This document shows positions 53,618 to 61,500 of a DNA stretch of 64,000 bases, one piece after another. The notes under the pieces were generated by a model. It was not told the origin of the DNA, searched no databases, and saw nothing but the letters and a program-made list of their open reading frames with translations. Source of the DNA: Acidobacteriota bacterium (lineage in GTDB: Bacteria; Acidobacteriota; Blastocatellia; Pyrinomonadales; Pyrinomonadaceae); the NCBI GenBank assembly GCA_019639195.1, contig JAHBSI010000004.1:248001-312000 (forward strand), in the 5' to 3' direction. The translations under genes and the position numbers were made by a program. How positions within the stretch are numbered: position 1 is the first letter of the stretch; each line of letters begins with the position of its first letter.

Positions 53618-55618
53618 TTAGTTGGCCTCGCCAAAGGCCGAGTCAAGGCCCGGCACGCTCATCTTTTCTTCGGGGTGCAACGCCTCGCGTTCATCCTTTA
53701 TCGCGTAGATCGTCTCGCTCGGTTTCAGTTCCATTAGCTCAGGCAGTTTTTGAGCAAACGATTCTTTTGCCGCTTCAGCTCCGCCCTTCGTCATAAAGTT
53801 CCACCACGTCAGTGCCTGGCCTTTGTCGAGAGAGACGGCCTGATTCAACGCCGTTGCCGAATCGCCCGGTTTGCCGTTGCGTTCGAGGATGTAGGCAAGC
53901 CTCGCGTAAAGGAACGGCGATCTAGGATACGCTCTTAACGCCTCGCGAATTGTTGCTTCGGCGCCGTCAAGATCGTTGCCCAAAAGCTGCGCCATCGACA
54001 GCCGCGTGTAATCGACCGATGTAGCCTTGCCTTTGTCGATGGCCCGTCGAAAGTGGATTTCAGAGTCTTTGTAACGCTTGTGTACCATCAGATCTTTTGC
54101 GTACGCCCAATCAAGCGTCGCATTCGCAGGGTCGATCAGGATCGCACGCTCGAATTCAAGATGCCGGGCGTCAAGATCGTTGTTTGCGGCACCGTCCATT
54201 GCGGTCTGCAACGCGACGATCCGGACTATCGAATAGGTCGCAAGCATCACTGCGAGTAACGCAATTGCAACAAAAAGTACTCGCCATTTTCTCAGACTTG
54301 CAGCAGATGTTTTCTCCGGTGCTCGCCGGCCGAACGTGCCGCCAACTGCTATAGCAAGCACGATGAAGAACGCAATGCCGTTCTGGATCATTCGAAACGA
54401 ATATGACGTGACAAAGGCACTCGCAAGGAACGCGCCCAAGCCGATAAATGCAGCGATGGTGTAAGGCGATGCCCTCTTTGCATTGCGAAGCAGATCGATC
54501 CCGGCGAAGAAGACTCCCGCGAGCAATACGCCAAAGATCACGATCCCAATTACACCAAGCTCTGCCGCGATCTGTATGTATTCATTGTGCGCACGTTCTG
54601 CAAGTCCGTAATCGCCAAGCGAAAGACCCTGGTCATCAGGGTGCCGCTCGGCATAAAGACCTCGATAGGGAACAAACTCTTGCCCAAAATTATCCGCTCC
54701 GACGCCAACGATCGGGTTACCTTTGAATTCTTGAAGGCCAATGTCCCAGATCAGTTCACGCAGTTGGGTGCTTTCGGTGGCTAATTGATTGGTAACACGC
54801 GTTACCAACGGTGATCTCTCCACGAGCAGCACCGGAAGAAATGTTGCGGACAGGCTTGCGGCAAGGGCGAGGCCAACGAAAATGAGAGTTGGCCTAGGCG
54901 TCTTTGAAAAGCGTGGAAACGTAAAGGCAACAACAACGAATGCCACGCACTCTATCGCAAACACGCCAACGCCAGTTCTGCTATAGCTCATTACAACGAA
55001 TAGGCCTAACAAGAATCCCGCAAAGTAGCCCAAACTTCGTCCTCGACGCGTAGTGAGAACCGCGAAGCAGGCGATCACGGGAAAGAGCGTGTTTGTAAGC
55101 TCGGTGTATTTTGAATATCTCGCGGCAAGAGTGTTGTCTGACTGGCTTAAGATCGAAACGGTAAAGAATTCGATCAGCGGTGAGATCGAGAGGAGAAGTA
55201 CGAAAACGCATACTCCGACAATAAAGCGTTCTAATGCCTTCCGGCTTGAGAGAATCCAGCGTCCACAGATATACCATCCTAGATAAACCGCCCACACGCC
55301 CGTGTGGTGTATGACCGACGAAAGGGAGTGTGCCCAGATCGCGGACATCCCGCTCCAAAGTGTGAAGACCGCGATCGGTGCGATGATCAGCCTCTTTTCG
55401 ATACCCGAGAAAGAAAGGACCGTTCGGCTCAAGCCGCCTGAGAACCAGCCATAGGCGAGAAAGAGCAACAAGAAGAGGGCCGAAGCGGTCTCAGGCCGCC
55501 AGGGATGCATAAAGACGTCCCATTCAGGCTTGATGTTGACGATCGGCACAAGGAAGACGACCGTCGCCGCTGCACTGAAAAGATAGGGAAGTATAGTGTC
55601 GCTTTTCTCTTCTGACAT
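53618..55618 (-). CDS. O-antigen ligase / Wzy_C-type membrane protein with C-terminal TPRs
   Basis: The 666-residue membrane protein has about eleven hydrophobic segments in its first 455 residues. The Wzy_C region includes VGVGADNFGQEFVPYRGLYA and the conserved RAHNEYIQIAAELGVIG. A soluble part (about 480-610) carries TPR units (NATLDWAYAKDLMVHKRYKD, SPFLYARLAYILERNGKPGD). The superfamily includes O-antigen ligase WaaL, polymerase Wzy and the protein O-oligosaccharyltransferases PglL/TfpO. Being directly downstream of two pilin genes makes pilin or surface-protein glycosylation possible, but a ligase for LPS or exopolysaccharide is equally compatible. A strong terminator separates it from the pilin gene. 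Confidence 0.82.
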   Translation of the reverse strand: MSEEKSDTILPYLFSAAATVVFLVPIVNIKPEWDVFMHPWRPETASALFLLLFLAYGWFSGGLSRTVLSFSGIEKRLIIAPIAVFTLWSGMSAIWAHSLSSVIHHTGVWAVYLGWYICGRWILSSRKALERFIVGVCVFVLLLSISPLIEFFTVSILSQSDNTLAARYSKYTELTNTLFPVIACFAVLTTRRGRSLGYFAGFLLGLFVVMSYSRTGVGVFAIECVAFVVVAFTFPRFSKTPRPTLIFVGLALAASLSATFLPVLLVERSPLVTRVTNQLATESTQLRELIWDIGLQEFKGNPIVGVGADNFGQEFVPYRGLYAERHPDDQGLSLGDYGLAERAHNEYIQIAAELGVIGIVIFGVLLAGVFFAGIDLLRNAKRASPYTIAAFIGLGAFLASAFVTSYSFRMIQNGIAFFIVLAIAVGGTFGRRAPEKTSAASLRKWRVLFVAIALLAVMLATYSIVRIVALQTAMDGAANNDLDARHLEFERAILIDPANATLDWAYAKDLMVHKRYKDSEIHFRRAIDKGKATSVDYTRLSMAQLLGNDLDGAEATIREALRAYPRSPFLYARLAYILERNGKPGDSATALNQAVSLDKGQALTWWNFMTKGGAEAAKESFAQKLPELMELKPSETIYAIKDEREALHPEEKMSVPGLDSAFGEAN

Positions 55619-55681
55619 TTGGATAGCGGATCGAAAGATGAGTACTGAGGATAGATTACAACACCGGAGAGCGTAGGAAAT

Positions 55682-55714
55682 AATAAAGCCGGGCGAAGAT
55701 CGCCCGGCTTTATT
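55682..55714. terminator. Strong bidirectional terminator between pilin 1 and the Wzy_C gene
   Basis: AATAAAGCCGGGCG (55682-55695) and CGCCCGGCTTTATT (55701-55714) form a perfect 14-bp inverted repeat with a 5-nt loop. It would end pilin 1 transcripts, so the ligase gene needs its own promoter or read-through. Confidence 0.93.
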
Positions 55715-55738
55715 CCATCGATCGAATTTAGTCGATCA

Positions 55739-56251
55739 CTAGTTACCCATTACCTTGATCGTACCTGCCGGCGACATGGCTGCCGTGTTGGTAAACTGGG
55801 TTCCCAGACTCGCGGTGTCAAAAACGATCACACCATCAGTCGAGATGCCGAAGCGACGTGTGCCAGTTGCGGTAACTCCAGAACCGCTTTGCGGTATCGT
55901 CGAGAACCAAAACGTCGCAGGTGCTGACGTGGACTGAGCGACGCGGCCGCCGACATAGGAATAACCGCTCTTGAGACCTGTTGCGAGTTGTGCGTCCACC
56001 ATCTGCTGGCCGGCAAGAGCCTGCAGGCCCGTGATGTCGTTACTGGTGGCACCAGCGTAATCACCCGATCCGACGGTAGCGGCGTAGGTCATCTGAGCAC
56101 CATGGAGTGTTCGAAGTCCGGAAACGGCCGAGCCCTCGTTAGCTGAACGACGTGCAGCGAGGAGGTTCGGGATAGCGATAGCAGCGATGATGCCGATGAT
56201 AACAACGACGATCAAGAGTTCGATAAGCGAGAAGCCCTTTTGGTTTTTCAT
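55739..56251 (-). CDS. pilA: Type IV pilin, paralogue 1
   Basis: The 170-residue pilin has a class III signal MKNQKG followed by FSLIELLIVVVIIGIIAAIA, with cleavage after Gly6 and Glu at mature position 5. The conserved NLLAARRSANEGSAVSGLRT helix follows, then a beta-rich head (for example RRFGISTDGVIVFDT) unlike a conductive short pilin. ATG 56251 is preferred over GTG 56263: AGGAG lies 15 nt upstream, the same spacing as in pilin 2, but only 3 nt from the GTG. The head lacks a Cys pair. A sigma-54 promoter lies 68-83 bp upstream. Prepilin peptidase, PilB and PilC are not in the window. Confidence 0.93.
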   Translation of the reverse strand: MKNQKGFSLIELLIVVVIIGIIAAIAIPNLLAARRSANEGSAVSGLRTLHGAQMTYAATVGSGDYAGATSNDITGLQALAGQQMVDAQLATGLKSGYSYVGGRVAQSTSAPATFWFSTIPQSGSGVTATGTRRFGISTDGVIVFDTASLGTQFTNTAAMSPAGTIKVMGN

Positions 56252-56318
56252 TTTGTTTTTCACAATCTCCTAAATATTTTGAAAAGTCTTACGTACCTTT
56301 CCCAGGCAATGCTTCCAA

Positions 56319-56334
56319 TACAATGCCCGTGCCA
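56319..56334 (-). promoter_or_regulatory. Sigma-54 promoter of pilin 1
   Basis: On the minus strand the sequence reads TGGCAC-GGGCA-TTGTA, against the consensus TGGCAC-N5-TTGC. The -24 element is perfect and the -12 element has one mismatch. The expected transcript start would leave about 45-55 nt of leader before ATG 56251. A PilR-like sigma-54 activator is encoded 1 kb upstream. Confidence 0.75.
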
Positions 56335-56510
56335 GAACGGTCGTTTGGGTCGAACAGCCTTGTAAAGTGTTGTATCTATTAGGTTTTGCTCTCTGGGTCG
56401 TCAGTCGTGGGAGCCTGGTTGCAGCCACGCGGACCGGAAGATATAGGTCGAATTAACGGAAAATGGCATTGAAGAGGTGACAAAAACTGTAAGTTTGCGT
56501 CGAGGAAGGC

Positions 56511-56536
56511 AAAAAAAGGCCGGACCGTTTCCGGCC
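56511..56536 (-). terminator. Rho-independent terminator after pilin 2
   Basis: GGCCGGA (56518-56524) pairs with TCCGGCC (56530-56536) across a CCGTT loop. On the minus strand it is followed by seven T. It lies 32 bp after the pilin 2 stop, so the two pilins are separate transcripts. Confidence 0.9.
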
Positions 56537-56568
56537 CGACCGATAATAGAAGAAGAGTTTTTTTAAGG

Positions 56569-57090
56569 TTAGTTACCCAGGACCGTACCGCCCGTAACAT
56601 AGCAACCGGTCGGCGGACAGCCCTCACTGATCGGGTTAGGCGAAAGGGTAAAGACGACAACGCCATCAGTCGAGATGCCAAAATGACGTGTGCCTGTGGC
56701 GGTCACGCCTGTCTCAGACTGCGGCCAGCCAATGAATAAGAATGTCGCCGGTGCATTTGCCGCCGCGGCGGTCTTATCGCCGAAGAATTGGTAGCCGCTC
56801 TTAAGACCCGTACCGAGCTGCCCGTCGATCAGGTTCACGTTGGTGGCAGAAAGCTGTACGAGCGAAGACGTGTCACCGCTTCCGGCGTTGCCGGCGTAAT
56901 TACCGGAGCCGTAGGTGGCAGCATAGGTCATCTGAGCACCATGGAGAGTGCGGAGCGACGAGACTGCTGAGCCCTCGTTGGCCGAGCGACGCGCGGCAAG
57001 AAGATTCGGGATTGCGATCGCCGCGATAATGCCGATAATGACAACGACGATCAAGAGTTCGATAAGGGAGAAGCCCTTTTGAGTTTTCAT
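56569..57090 (-). CDS. pilA: Type IV pilin, paralogue 2
   Basis: The 173-residue pilin starts MKTQKG followed by FSLIELLIVVVIIGIIAAIA, and shares nearly identical N-terminal residues 1-60 with pilin 1 at both protein and DNA level (RSANEGSAVSSLRTLHGAQM). The head diverges and ends in GCPPTGCYVTGG, where two cysteines could form the C-terminal disulfide loop (D-region) of classical pilins. Pilin 1 lacks this. AGGAG lies 15 nt upstream of ATG. It is the gene closest to pilR and has its own sigma-54 promoter and terminator. Confidence 0.94.
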   Translation of the reverse strand: MKTQKGFSLIELLIVVVIIGIIAAIAIPNLLAARRSANEGSAVSSLRTLHGAQMTYAATYGSGNYAGNAGSGDTSSLVQLSATNVNLIDGQLGTGLKSGYQFFGDKTAAAANAPATFLFIGWPQSETGVTATGTRHFGISTDGVVVFTLSPNPISEGCPPTGCYVTGGTVLGN

Positions 57091-57153
57091 CTGAGTAGAA
57101 AAGATCTCCTAAATTGTTTTGGCCTGCCGGCCTTTGAAAGACGTTCCCAGCAG

Positions 57154-57169
57154 AACAAGACTCGTGCCA
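57154..57169 (-). promoter_or_regulatory. Sigma-54 promoter of pilin 2
   Basis: On the minus strand the sequence reads TGGCAC-GAGTC-TTGTT, with a perfect -24 element and a TTGT -12 element, the same form as at pilin 1. It lies 64-79 bp upstream of the pilin 2 ATG, nearly the same distance as in the paralogue. Confidence 0.78.
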
Positions 57170-57275
57170 AAGTCGGTCCCAAGGCACGAAGTCTTAGAAA
57201 TAGGCGGTCTTGTAGGGGCAGAGAACGGGAAAGATCTCCGGCGTGTTCGGCTCAGAAATAGGCAGGCGTCAAGAT

Positions 57276-57292
57276 GTTGCAGTTTTTGCAAC
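57276..57292. promoter_or_regulatory. Inverted repeat, candidate PilR-type enhancer site
   Basis: GTTGCA (57276-57281) and TGCAAC (57287-57292) flank GTTTT. It is centred about 115 bp upstream of the pilin 2 sigma-54 -24 element, a typical distance for bacterial enhancer-binding proteins. No T-run follows on the minus strand, so it is not a pilR terminator. Confidence 0.45.
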
Positions 57293-57345
57293 TGTTGTAC
57301 TAACAAAAAGTGAGAGTTGCGGTCGGCAGAGCGGTGCGAAGTTGG

Positions 57346-58737
57346 CTATTGGCCGCGCATTTGAGCTGATAGTTCGCGGATATTGTGTTTGTCTAACAGA
57401 TGGCGGAGCGATCGGACGGGCATCTTTAGAATTTCCGCGGCACGCGTCTGGCTGCCGCCGCATTGTCTAAGTGCCTCGACAACATACGTCTTCTCAAGAT
57501 TGTCGAGGTGTGCCGAGAGGTCGATGCCGTCTTCAGGAAGTTCGAATTCCGACCTTATACGATCAGGATTGTAGTTTGTAATGTGGGTCGGAAGCTGTTC
57601 GGGTTGGATAGCGTCGGTGCGTTCGAGTGCTACGGCCCGTTCGATCGTGTGTTCGAGTTCGCGGACGTTGCCGTGCCACGCGTAGTTCTCAAGCAGTTCG
57701 AGCGTGTTTGGCGAAACACCGATATTACGGCCCGTCATCTCTGCGAATTTTGCAACGAAATGATCAACGAGCATTGGAATGTCGTCGCGGCGTTCACGCA
57801 GCGGCGGAAGCTCGATCGGGATCACCGAGATACGGTAAAAAAGATCCTCGCGAAAAGAACCTTCGTCCGACATTTTCCGCAGGTCGCGGTTCGTCGCACC
57901 AATGACGCGGGCGTTGACGGTAATCTCTTCGTGAGCGCCGACCGGCCGGACACGTTTTTCCTGAAGGACCCGCAGCAGCTTCACCTGCATCGCGGGCGAC
58001 ATCTCGCCGATCTCATCAAGGAAGATCGTTCCGTTATTTGCCGCCTCAAACAGTCCTTTGCGGTTTGTGTTCGCACCCGTAAACGCACCCTTGACGTAAC
58101 CAAAAAGCTCACTTTCGAGAAGTGTTTCGGTAAAGGCGCCGCAGTTTATCGAAATAAAGGGCTTTTCGGCACGCGGGCTCAGGTCGTGGATCGCCCGTGC
58201 GACAAGTTCCTTGCCTGTCCCGCTTTCGCCCGAAATGAGCACGGTTGAGGGAACTTCAGCGACGGTCTCGATCATCTGGAAGATCGCCTGCATCTTTGCC
58301 GAACTGCCGACGATATTCTTTACACTTCCGCGTTCACGCTGCGCACGTTTGAAGGCGCGGTTTTCGACGATCAGTTCCTGCCTCTCGATAACCTTGCGGA
58401 CTATGAGCTTTAATTCTTCGACGTCAAACGGCTTTTCGATGAAATCTTCTGCACCGAGTTTGAATGCCTCGCGGGCGTCATCAACAGATGAAAAGGCCGT
58501 CATCAGGATCAAGCCGAGATCAGGCTGCGTCTCGCGGATCGCACGAAGCATCTCGATGCCCGTCATATCCGGCATCTTCACGTCGGAGACAACGACATCC
58601 GCCGGTTCTGTTTCGAGGGCTTCGAGGCCTTCGCGGCCGTTACGTGCCGTCCGCACAGCATGCCCGTCCAGCTCAAAAACGTGTGTCAAAAGCTGTCGAT
58701 AACTTTGCTCGTCGTCAACGATGAGTATCTTTGCCAT
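57346..58737 (-). CDS. pilR: Sigma-54-dependent response regulator (PilR-like)
   Basis: This 463-residue NtrC-family activator has a receiver domain with D8-D9 and phospho-acceptor Asp52 ([10 protein letters not shown]) and an AAA+ domain with Walker [17 protein letters not shown] (about 172-187). The sigma-54 contact loop is [12 protein letters not shown], and Walker B is [13 protein letters not shown]-terminal Fis-type helix-turn-helix (about 428-455) contains [20 protein letters not shown]. It follows the PilS-like kinase by 78 bp and precedes two pilin genes with sigma-54 promoters, which supports PilR over other NtrC-type roles. The symbol is inferred from context and family. Confidence 0.9.
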   Translation of the reverse strand: MAKILIVDDEQSYRQLLTHVFELDGHAVRTARNGREGLEALETEPADVVVSDVKMPDMTGIEMLRAIRETQPDLGLILMTAFSSVDDAREAFKLGAEDFIEKPFDVEELKLIVRKVIERQELIVENRAFKRAQRERGSVKNIVGSSAKMQAIFQMIETVAEVPSTVLISGESGTGKELVARAIHDLSPRAEKPFISINCGAFTETLLESELFGYVKGAFTGANTNRKGLFEAANNGTIFLDEIGEMSPAMQVKLLRVLQEKRVRPVGAHEEITVNARVIGATNRDLRKMSDEGSFREDLFYRISVIPIELPPLRERRDDIPMLVDHFVAKFAEMTGRNIGVSPNTLELLENYAWHGNVRELEHTIERAVALERTDAIQPEQLPTHITNYNPDRIRSEFELPEDGIDLSAHLDNLEKTYVVEALRQCGGSQTRAAEILKMPVRSLRHLLDKHNIRELSAQMRGQ

Positions 58738-58815
58738 TAGTTAATTCGTAACGTGCTAGCCGAAGCGTGCGAAGCGGCCTGTCCCCATTATCGCACAAAA
58801 ACGGTCCCAAGACGG

Positions 58816-60567
58816 TCAATTTGATCCGTCGCCTTCTTTTTGCACCTTTAGGAACTTGTTCAGGTGCGGATTCGGTGGGTCGGATTCGTGTTTCGCAAGA
58901 GCGGGCAAAGCTTTGCTGTCCGTCGGAAGATCGATGATGATCGTCGTGCCCTTATTCTCGAGGCTGCGCACGCTGATCGTGCCGTTGTGGTCGCGCACGA
59001 TCTGATAGACGATCGAGAGACCCAAACCGGTCCCACCCGTACGCGAGCTAGAAAAAGGTTCAAAAAGCTGCTCGACCTGCTCCGGCGGCATTCCGCAGCC
59101 AGTGTCGGCGAAGGAGATGCGGATGCGGTTTTCGAGGATCTTTTCGATCGAGACCGATAGTTTTCCACCGTCGGGCATTGCGAGGATCGAGTTCCTGCTC
59201 AGATTCCAAAAGATCTGCTTGAGCTGTGAGGCGTCACCCGACATCTTAATCGGACCCTCGGCGGTCGCGTTGATGAGTTCATGCCCGTCTTTGACGTCGG
59301 GGCTGTGTCTTAAAAGGGTCAAGGTCTCGCGGAGCACTTCGCGAATGTCCACGTCGGCGAATTCAGCTGTTGCCGGTCTCGCGTAACTTAGGAAGTTCGT
59401 TATGATGCCATTCAGCCGGTCGGACTCTTTCAAGATAATATCCATCAACCCGGCCTGCGAGGAACCGGCGGGAGTCGAAGATTCAAGTACTTGAATCGCC
59501 CCGCGCATCGCTCCTAGCGGATTGCGGATCTCGTGGGCCAACCCTGCGGCCACGCGGCCCACTGCGGCCAGGCGATCCTTGCGCCGGACGTTCTCTTCCA
59601 TAGATCGGATCTGCGTCACATCCTGAAACGTAATGATGAGTCCCGATGCCTCGCCTTCACGTGAATAAAGATGAGCGATGCTGTAGCCGACGCGGACAAG
59701 AAAACCTTCGGGAGTAGATAGTTCTGTCTCGAATCGCGGGGCCTGCTCACCCGCTTCAGCGGCGCCGACAGACATTGCGATCGGGCCGCGAATATCTCCA
59801 AAGATAACCTGAATATTCTCTCCGGTAACCTCGTCGGCGTGATGTCCGGTTATCTCGGCTGCGGCAGCATTGAAGGTGAAGATCTTGCCGTCAAGATCTG
59901 TCGTGATCAGGCCGGAACGGATCGATTCGATGATCCTTTCGTGCAAAAGCCGCAGGCTCGCGAGCGTTTTAGCGGTTTCGCGAAGTTCTTCGCCCGACGA
60001 ATGCCGATCTGAGAGCCGAGATGCCAGAAGTCCGACTATCAGGAACGCAACAACGTGAAAGCTTACGATCTGCACGAATTTGCCCGGCGGTTGAGCGATA
60101 CCGCTTGATTCAATAATGCCGCCGGCAACCAGGGCTGACATCGTGACGAATATCGCCGAGCAGAACATCGCCATCAAAAGCGTTGCAAGCGGCTTTAGAA
60201 AGAAACTGGCGACACCGATAATGACGATATAAAGCGTTATGTATGGTGATGAAAGATCGCCTGTGCGCCAAACCAGCCATGTAGTGAGAAGCACATCAAG
60301 GATGAACTGCACTCTAAGCTGCCACCCGATCGAGCGACTAAGTCTGAGCAGAAAGAAATAGACGATCGTCAGGCCGACCGAGATAATGAAGACGATCAGG
60401 AGGCCGTCAGGGAAGTTATCGTAGCTTAAGCGAAGCGTTCCGCTATGCCACACCCAACTCGCAACGAGCAGCAGAAAGGTGACGACCAGGCGTCCAATGA
60501 TCAGAGTCTGCACCCGCGTGACCTTGCCGGTATTGGCTGAAGCCAGGTTTTCGTCTAAACTCGTCAT
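58816..60567 (-). CDS. pilS: Membrane sensor histidine kinase (PilS-like)
   Basis: The 583-residue kinase has six hydrophobic segments in residues about 20-185, as in Pseudomonas PilS. A PAS domain follows (about 205-320, ITTDLDGKIFTFNAAAAEIT), then HisKA with phospho-His345 in GLAHEIRNPLGAM and a HATPase domain with FWNLSRNSILAMPDGG, DTGCGMPPEQ and GGTGLGLSI. ATG 60567 is preferred over the adjacent TTG 60570. Only 22 bp separate its start from the divergent cupin gene, so the promoter probably reaches into that gene. It is the likely partner of the downstream PilR-like regulator. Confidence 0.88.
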   Translation of the reverse strand: MTSLDENLASANTGKVTRVQTLIIGRLVVTFLLLVASWVWHSGTLRLSYDNFPDGLLIVFIISVGLTIVYFFLLRLSRSIGWQLRVQFILDVLLTTWLVWRTGDLSSPYITLYIVIIGVASFFLKPLATLLMAMFCSAIFVTMSALVAGGIIESSGIAQPPGKFVQIVSFHVVAFLIVGLLASRLSDRHSSGEELRETAKTLASLRLLHERIIESIRSGLITTDLDGKIFTFNAAAAEITGHHADEVTGENIQVIFGDIRGPIAMSVGAAEAGEQAPRFETELSTPEGFLVRVGYSIAHLYSREGEASGLIITFQDVTQIRSMEENVRRKDRLAAVGRVAAGLAHEIRNPLGAMRGAIQVLESSTPAGSSQAGLMDIILKESDRLNGIITNFLSYARPATAEFADVDIREVLRETLTLLRHSPDVKDGHELINATAEGPIKMSGDASQLKQIFWNLSRNSILAMPDGGKLSVSIEKILENRIRISFADTGCGMPPEQVEQLFEPFSSSRTGGTGLGLSIVYQIVRDHNGTISVRSLENKGTTIIIDLPTDSKALPALAKHESDPPNPHLNKFLKVQKEGDGSN

Positions 60568-60589
60568 CAATTAACGGGGAAATACCTTT

Positions 60590-60952
60590 ATGGCAGAAAA
60601 TGAAAACTCCGCTCGCTTTGAAGCCCGGCCGTGGGGCACGTTCACGATCCTCGAAGAGCACGATTCTTACAAGGTCAAAAGGATCGAGGTTCTGCCCGGA
60701 AAAAGGCTTAGTTATCAGCGTCACACAAAACGCAGCGAGCACTGGTTTGTTATTGCCGGTACGGCTAAAGTAACACTAAACGGGCAGGAAACCCTTGTCA
60801 ACGCCGAATGCGCCGTAGATATTCCCTCGGGAACTGCCCACCGCGTTGAAAACCCCGGCGAAGAGACGCTGGTCTTTATCGAGGTGCAGACCGGCACTTA
60901 CTTCGGTGAGGACGATATAGAACGTCTAGAGGACGATTTCGGCCGAGTTTAA
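60590..60952 (+). CDS. Mannose-6-phosphate isomerase type II C-terminal-like cupin
   Basis: This is a 120-residue single cupin domain with RPWGTFTILEEHDSYKVKRIEV, the metal-binding region QRHTKRSEHWFVIAGTAKVT and IPSGTAHRVENPGEE. The sequence closely follows the phosphomannose isomerase domain of bifunctional ManC/AlgA proteins but stands alone, without the GDP-mannose pyrophosphorylase part. The likely role is fructose-6-P/mannose-6-P interconversion for surface sugars, or a sugar-binding variant. Its last 4 bp overlap gmhB tail-to-tail. Confidence 0.85.
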   Translation: MAENENSARFEARPWGTFTILEEHDSYKVKRIEVLPGKRLSYQRHTKRSEHWFVIAGTAKVTLNGQETLVNAECAVDIPSGTAHRVENPGEETLVFIEVQTGTYFGEDDIERLEDDFGRV

Positions 60953-61500
60953 TCTCTCAAAAGAGCAACGATCCTTTCTGCGGCTTCGGCAATATTCTCC
61001 ACAATGAGTGTTGGAGGCTCGTCCAATATCTCTTGATGCTTCGAGCCGTAACCTGTTGAAACAAGACAGGTGCGCGTACGAGCATTCATTCCGGTCTGGA
61101 TGTCGATATCCTTATCTCCGATAAACCACGAATTTGCGAGATCGATCCCATGCTCACTGGCCGCCCGCTCGATCAATGCCGTCTTTGGCTTCCTGCAATC
61201 ACATCCCTCGTCGGGCAAATGCGGACAGTAATAGAAATCGGTGATCAGATCGCCGAATTCCGCCCTCAGAGCCTTGTGGATCTCGTGCATATCCTCTTTT
61301 GTAAAGAGTCCGCGGCCGATTCCCGATTGATTAGTGACCACAAAAAGAAGAAAGCCGGCCTCGGCCAAACGCTCCAGAGCATTCTTCGTGTACGGAAAGA
61401 TCCGCAGATCTTCAACACGCGAAAGAAAGTTGACCTCTTCGATCAAAGTGCCGTCCCGATCAAGAAAGATGGCAGGTGTAAGCGATGTGGTATCAGTCAT
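60949..61500 (-). CDS. gmhB: D-glycero-D-manno-heptose 1,7-bisphosphate 7-phosphatase
   Basis: GmhB removes the C7 phosphate from heptose bisphosphate during ADP-heptose synthesis for LPS core. The 183-residue HAD protein (ATG 61500; 189 if ATG 61518 is used) has IFLDRDGTLIEEVNFL, VVTNQSGIGRGLF and the zinc-binding cluster CPHLPDEGCDCRKPK. FIGDKDIDIQTGMNA is motif IV. The start lies 8 bp inside the end of the heptosyltransferase gene, so the two are coupled. Histidinol-phosphate phosphatase is a relative, but the zinc loop and heptosyltransferase neighbour favour GmhB. Confidence 0.92.
   Translation of the reverse strand: MTDTTSLTPAIFLDRDGTLIEEVNFLSRVEDLRIFPYTKNALERLAEAGFLLFVVTNQSGIGRGLFTKEDMHEIHKALRAEFGDLITDFYYCPHLPDEGCDCRKPKTALIERAASEHGIDLANSWFIGDKDIDIQTGMNARTRTCLVSTGYGSKHQEILDEPPTLIVENIAEAAERIVALLRD

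Larger units (their letters stand above)
56264..56568. other. 305-bp spacer between the two pilin genes
   Basis: No gene is supported here. It contains, from right to left, the pilin 2 terminator (56511-56536), a GGTTGCAGCC near-palindrome (56417-56426) that may be an activator site, the sigma-54 promoter of pilin 1 (56319-56334) and the AGGAG ribosome site (56267-56271). Confidence 0.7.

Noticed and set aside
57276-57292. GTTGCA/TGCAAC inverted repeat as the pilR terminator
   Set aside because: No T-run follows it on the minus strand and the stem is only 6 bp; an activator site fits better.
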